A stretch of DNA of 64,000 nt, taken from assembly GCA_045542415.1 (NCBI GenBank), contig JAZQKZ010000031.1, forward strand, positions 31,753 through 95,752, in the 5' to 3' direction. The DNA is from UMGS1958 sp045542415 (GTDB taxonomy: Bacteria > Bacillota > Clostridia > UBA1381). Position numbers and translations under genes: made by a program. The notes beneath the pieces were generated by a model. It was not told the origin of the DNA. It searched no databases and saw only the letters and a list, made by a program, of their open reading frames with translations. Positions 60,946 through 64,000 of the stretch are shown piece after piece. How positions within the stretch are numbered: the stretch's first letter is position 1; each line of letters opens with the position of its first letter.

Positions 60946-63528
60946 TTATCTTTTCATCCATTTTATAATCTGTACCACAATAAAGTTGATAAAGGCAAGA
61001 GCATATACTGTGATCAGCTGATTAACTGTAAGCAATGCCACCTTGAATATTCCATGTAAGCCCGGAATAAGAAGTACTGCATTCAGCAATACAAATCCTA
61101 TCACAAACGCACCAATCATTGATTTATTGTTCCACATATGCTTTGTGAAGCACACAGGCCGTTCTGATTTACAGTTAAAGCCATGCACAAGCCTTGACAG
61201 GCACAATGTCGCAAATGCCATTGTTGACGCTGTTTGAGCATTGACCTGCAAGCCTGAATAGTAAGCTACCATTGTCAGCACTGCCATCACAAGTCCCTCT
61301 GTTACAACTCCGACAAGAAGCGATTTATTTAATATACTGTCGTTCTTACTTCTCGGCTTCTCCTTCATTACATTTTCTGACAGCGGCTCAACACCCAACG
61401 CAATTGCCGGCAGGCTGTCTGTAAGAAGATTTATGAACAAGAGATGCACTGCCTGAAACGGTACTGCCAAGCCCAACAGAGAAGCATATACCACCGATAA
61501 AATACCGGCTGTATTACCTGAAAGCAAAAATCCTATTGCACGCTGTATATTTTTATATAAACCTCGTCCGTTTTCAACTGCCTTTACTATTGTAGCAAAA
61601 TTATCGTCCGCAAGTACCATTGAAGCTGCATCCTTTGCAACCTCACTTCCGGTAATTCCCATAGCAACTCCTATATCTGCCTGCTTCAGTGCCGGTGCGT
61701 CATTAACACCGTCACCTGTCATCGAAACAATATGACCCTTTCTCTGCCATGCTCTTACTATTCTTATCTTGTGTTCAGGTGAAACTCTTGCATATACGCA
61801 CACATCTTCAACAAAAGCATCAAGCTCTTCATCTGTCAGGTTCTCTATTTCAGAGCCCTCCACTCCCCTGAATCCGTCCTCAAGGATTCCGATTTCTTTT
61901 GCTATTGCCGATGCTGTTACAAGGTGGTCACCTGTTATCATAATCGGTCTGATTCCTGCTGACTTACATTTCTCAACAGCTTCCTTTGACTCTGCTCTGG
62001 GCGGATCCTGCATTGCGATAAGTCCAAGGAGCAAATAATCCTTCTCATCCTCTAACGTTATCTCCGGACTATCCACTGTTTTCTCACACACCGCAAGCAC
62101 GCGCAAGCCGCTGTCGGATAAACGCATATTTGTGTTACGAAGATTTTCTATATCCTCGTCCGTCAGCTCACGCTTACCCTCCATTGTCTTTATCTCACAT
62201 ATTCTCGGAATAAGAACATCTACTGCACCCTTTGTCAGCATTCTCAGTCCCGACCCGATCGGATGCACCGTACTCATAAGCTTTCTGTCAGAGTCAAACG
62301 GAATTTCACCAAGTCTGGGATAACGTTCTCTGAGTTCTGCAGGCGGCATATGATGCTTTTGAGCAAATTTCACAAGTGCGACCTCTGTCGGGTCACCTAT
62401 CTCCTTGCCATCCTCCATAATTGCATCTGAGCACAGCACACCATCAATAACAAGCTGTGCAGGACGTGCCTGAATTTCATCATTCTTGTCTATCAACTCG
62501 CCGTCAAAGTATATTTTCTGAACAGTCATTTTATTCTGTGTAAGCGTACCTGTTTTATCCGAGCAGATTATACTTACACTTCCAAGCCCCTCAACAGCCT
62601 GCAGTTTTCTTATGATTGCATTTTCTTTTGCAATTTTGCTTGTTCCGTTGCTCAATACAATTGTTACAATTGAACTAAGTGCTTCAGGAATTGCCGCAAC
62701 AGCCAACGCTACCGCAAACACAAATGCATCCACAATTGGCTCATTACGGAATATTCCAAGTGCAAACACGATAATACATACAATCACTATTATTACAGAC
62801 AGCTTTTTTCCGAGAGAATCCAGCGTCATCTGAAGCGGAGTTTTCTTTTCCTCCGTATTTTTGAGAAGCGTTGCAATCTTACCCAGCTCCGTATCCATAC
62901 CAACCGAAGTCACAAGCATTTTACCTCTTCCGTATGTCACAAAGCTTCCCGAATGCAACATATTCACTCTGTCTCCGAGCGCACATTCTCCCTCTATTTC
63001 TGTATCCTCTTTTTCTACAGGCTCACTTTCACCGGTCAGGGCACTTTCGTCTGCCTTGATACCGGCATTTTCAATTATGCGGCCGTCAGCACATACGCAA
63101 TCACCTGCTTCTACACTGATAATATCACCGCATACAACCTCACTGCCCTTTACAACCTTTATTGCACCGTCTCTCCAGACCTTTGCTTCAGGTGCAGACA
63201 TGGCCTTAAGACTTTTTAATGACTGCTCCGCTTTCAGTGTCTGAACCGTACCAAGAATAGCATTGATTGTAATAACCACAAGTATTACAAGAGCACTTTC
63301 AAGGTCACCGAGTATTCCCGATACAATTGCTGCAATTATAAGTATGATTACAAGAAAATCTTTGTACTGCTCCAGAAACAGACCTATTATACTTTTCTTT
63401 TTTTCCTCTGTCAGCTCATTTATTCCGTATTTTTCCTTATTCACCTTTGCCTGAGCCTCGCTCAGACCGCTTTCATTTGCGTCAAACTGTTTTAACAGTT
63501 CTTCCTTGCTTTTCTGATAAAACTTCAT
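60946..63528 (-). CDS. P-type cation ATPase (Ca2+/Mn2+ type)
   Basis: Start at 63528 (MKFYQKSKEELL) with GGAGAAG upstream. The 860-residue pump has the phosphorylation motif DKTGTLTQNKM (near 323), TGES in the actuator domain, MITGDH, TGDGVNDAPALK and a membrane motif PEAL in AVAAIPEALSSIV, as in SERCA/PMCA-type pumps (P-IIA). It moves Ca2+ or Mn2+ out of the cell. The riboswitch upstream points to Mn2+ as signal. About ten membrane helices are visible. Confidence 0.92.
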   Translation of the reverse strand: MKFYQKSKEELLKQFDANESGLSEAQAKVNKEKYGINELTEEKKKSIIGLFLEQYKDFLVIILIIAAIVSGILGDLESALVILVVITINAILGTVQTLKAEQSLKSLKAMSAPEAKVWRDGAIKVVKGSEVVCGDIISVEAGDCVCADGRIIENAGIKADESALTGESEPVEKEDTEIEGECALGDRVNMLHSGSFVTYGRGKMLVTSVGMDTELGKIATLLKNTEEKKTPLQMTLDSLGKKLSVIIVIVCIIVFALGIFRNEPIVDAFVFAVALAVAAIPEALSSIVTIVLSNGTSKIAKENAIIRKLQAVEGLGSVSIICSDKTGTLTQNKMTVQKIYFDGELIDKNDEIQARPAQLVIDGVLCSDAIMEDGKEIGDPTEVALVKFAQKHHMPPAELRERYPRLGEIPFDSDRKLMSTVHPIGSGLRMLTKGAVDVLIPRICEIKTMEGKRELTDEDIENLRNTNMRLSDSGLRVLAVCEKTVDSPEITLEDEKDYLLLGLIAMQDPPRAESKEAVEKCKSAGIRPIMITGDHLVTASAIAKEIGILEDGFRGVEGSEIENLTDEELDAFVEDVCVYARVSPEHKIRIVRAWQRKGHIVSMTGDGVNDAPALKQADIGVAMGITGSEVAKDAASMVLADDNFATIVKAVENGRGLYKNIQRAIGFLLSGNTAGILSVVYASLLGLAVPFQAVHLLFINLLTDSLPAIALGVEPLSENVMKEKPRSKNDSILNKSLLVGVVTEGLVMAVLTMVAYYSGLQVNAQTASTMAFATLCLSRLVHGFNCKSERPVCFTKHMWNNKSMIGAFVIGFVLLNAVLLIPGLHGIFKVALLTVNQLITVYALAFINFIVVQIIKWMKR

Positions 63529-63560
63529 TTTATCTTCTCCTTTCACTGCAACAAAAAAAC

Positions 63561-63602
63561 GAGATTTTTATTGCAGGCTTAATAATCTGCAATAAAAGTC
63601 TC
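63561..63602 (-). terminator. Riboswitch-controlled terminator
   Basis: GAGATTTTTATTGCAG and CTGCAATAAAAGTCTC pair over 16 bp with one G-U pair around a 10-base loop; on the minus strand the stem is followed by GTTTTTTT. Its 5' arm overlaps the last paired part (AGCGAGAC) of the aptamer. Confidence 0.85.
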
Positions 63603-63700
63603 GCTACACAGCCATAATGCTTAGAAAAACAGGCGGGTTTTCACCGTACTGACGCCCGTGTTTACGCAAATCCGAGGATTCACGCAAGCTACTCCCTTTC
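63603..63700 (-). ncRNA. yybP-ykoY (manganese) riboswitch
   Basis: On the minus strand GGGAGTAGC at the start, a GCGTCAGTACGGTGAAAACC core and the closing GGCTGTGTAGCGAGAC match the yybP-ykoY pattern. The family senses Mn2+ and often sits upstream of P-type ATPases and Mn exporters. Mn2+ binding should prevent the downstream terminator from forming and turn the pump gene on. Confidence 0.85.
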
Positions 63701-63710
63701 ATTTGCTCTT

Positions 63711-63739
63711 ATATTATCATAATATTCCGTTCTTGTCAA
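63711..63739 (-). promoter_or_regulatory. Promoter of the riboswitch-ATPase unit
   Basis: On the minus strand TTGACA (63734-63739) and TAATAT (63711-63716) are 17 bp apart, just before the aptamer. Confidence 0.78.
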
Positions 63740-64000
63740 CAATTATTCATTTTTTTCTGTATTTTTATCTAGAAAATGATGGTATGTACGATTTTTATTA
63801 TTATAAATCACAAAAAAATTATTGTATTAAATTATGGTTTATATTACTGTTAGCACTTGTCGATACGACATAATGGGGCTCTGCCCCTTGACATTTTGCG
63901 GTTATTGTTATTTCGGTAATACCCCGGTACTTTTTCTGTCCACAGCAACAGAAAAAGCACGAAAAAGAATGCTGTTAAAGGCGTTCCCCCTTTAAAAACC
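63740..64000. other. Non-coding edge region with dispersed-repeat features
   Basis: No supported gene. It contains AAATTATGGTTTA ... GTTAGCACTT (63829-63858), also found at 46336, and a GGGGC-TCT-GCCCC hairpin (63875-63887). Towards the edge lies GTTAAAGGCGTTCCCCCTTT, which resembles dispersed repeat ends in clostridial genomes. It may be part of an element that continues outside the window. Confidence 0.4.

Noticed and set aside
1..64000. CRISPR array, tRNA and rRNA genes
   Set aside because: No regularly spaced short repeats and no recognisable tRNA or rRNA sequence were seen on reading.

Overview
The window looks like a chromosome segment of a low-GC, anaerobic, pectin-degrading gut Clostridium-type bacterium. 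The evidence is giant secreted pectin and arabinan enzymes, an electron-bifurcating [FeFe] hydrogenase with its three maturases, corrinoid methyl-transfer genes, FeoAB iron uptake, S-layer homology domains and strong AGGAGG-type ribosome binding sites. A Monoglobus-like organism is a reasonable guess from this gene content, but it is only a guess. No rRNA, tRNA, CRISPR array or intact transposase was seen.

Layout: (1) 1-1251, the 3' end of a secreted LamG/FIVAR protein. (2) 1252-7750, an accessory array of small immunity-like proteins, duplicated genes and gene relics. It is punctuated by three copies of a repeat of about 360 bp whose left part is a terminator and whose right end is a promoter. 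(3) 7902-11291, a pectate lyase with three tandem malectin-like modules. (4) 11300-13470, decayed minus-strand small genes and phage-head-like debris with short recurrent sequences at the gene borders. (5) 13471-15166, peptide deformylase, a TIGR04076-type protein and an AraC regulator. (6) 15303-23390, a 2695-residue secreted protein with four separate esterase domains. (7) 23689-31718, hydE-hydG-hydF converging on hydCBA. (8) 32134-38214, an AraC regulator and a corrinoid methyltransferase operon (two UroD-family proteins, corrinoid protein, RACo-type activator). (9) 38417-46267, a LOG-family protein, a two-domain GH43-type protein that seems to have lost its signal peptide, and a large GH-A-clan secreted glycosidase. 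(10) 46386-49633, a HAD protein and feoA-feoB plus a Cys-rich partner. (11) 49689-53237, ribD-ribE-ribBA-ribH under an FMN riboswitch. (12) 53293-59481, a YARHG membrane protein, an unknown membrane protein, a BaiN-like flavoprotein, an AI-2E-family transporter and an SLH protein. (13) 59712-60905, a beta-lactamase-fold protein with four 31-residue repeats. (14) 60946-63700, a P-type Ca/Mn ATPase under a yybP-ykoY riboswitch.

How it fits together: the secreted lyase, esterases and glycosidases strip pectin and its side chains. Four of them share a short C-terminal module that is neither a dockerin, an SLH domain nor a sortase signal. Fermentation electrons leave through HydABC. Methyl groups, possibly from pectin methanol or other methylated plant compounds, could enter through the corrinoid operon; that link is inference. 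The most unusual pieces are the modular immunity array, the four-esterase polypeptide, the shared tail module, the decayed 5' end of the GH43 gene and the repeat-bounded small-gene region at 11.3-13.0 kb.
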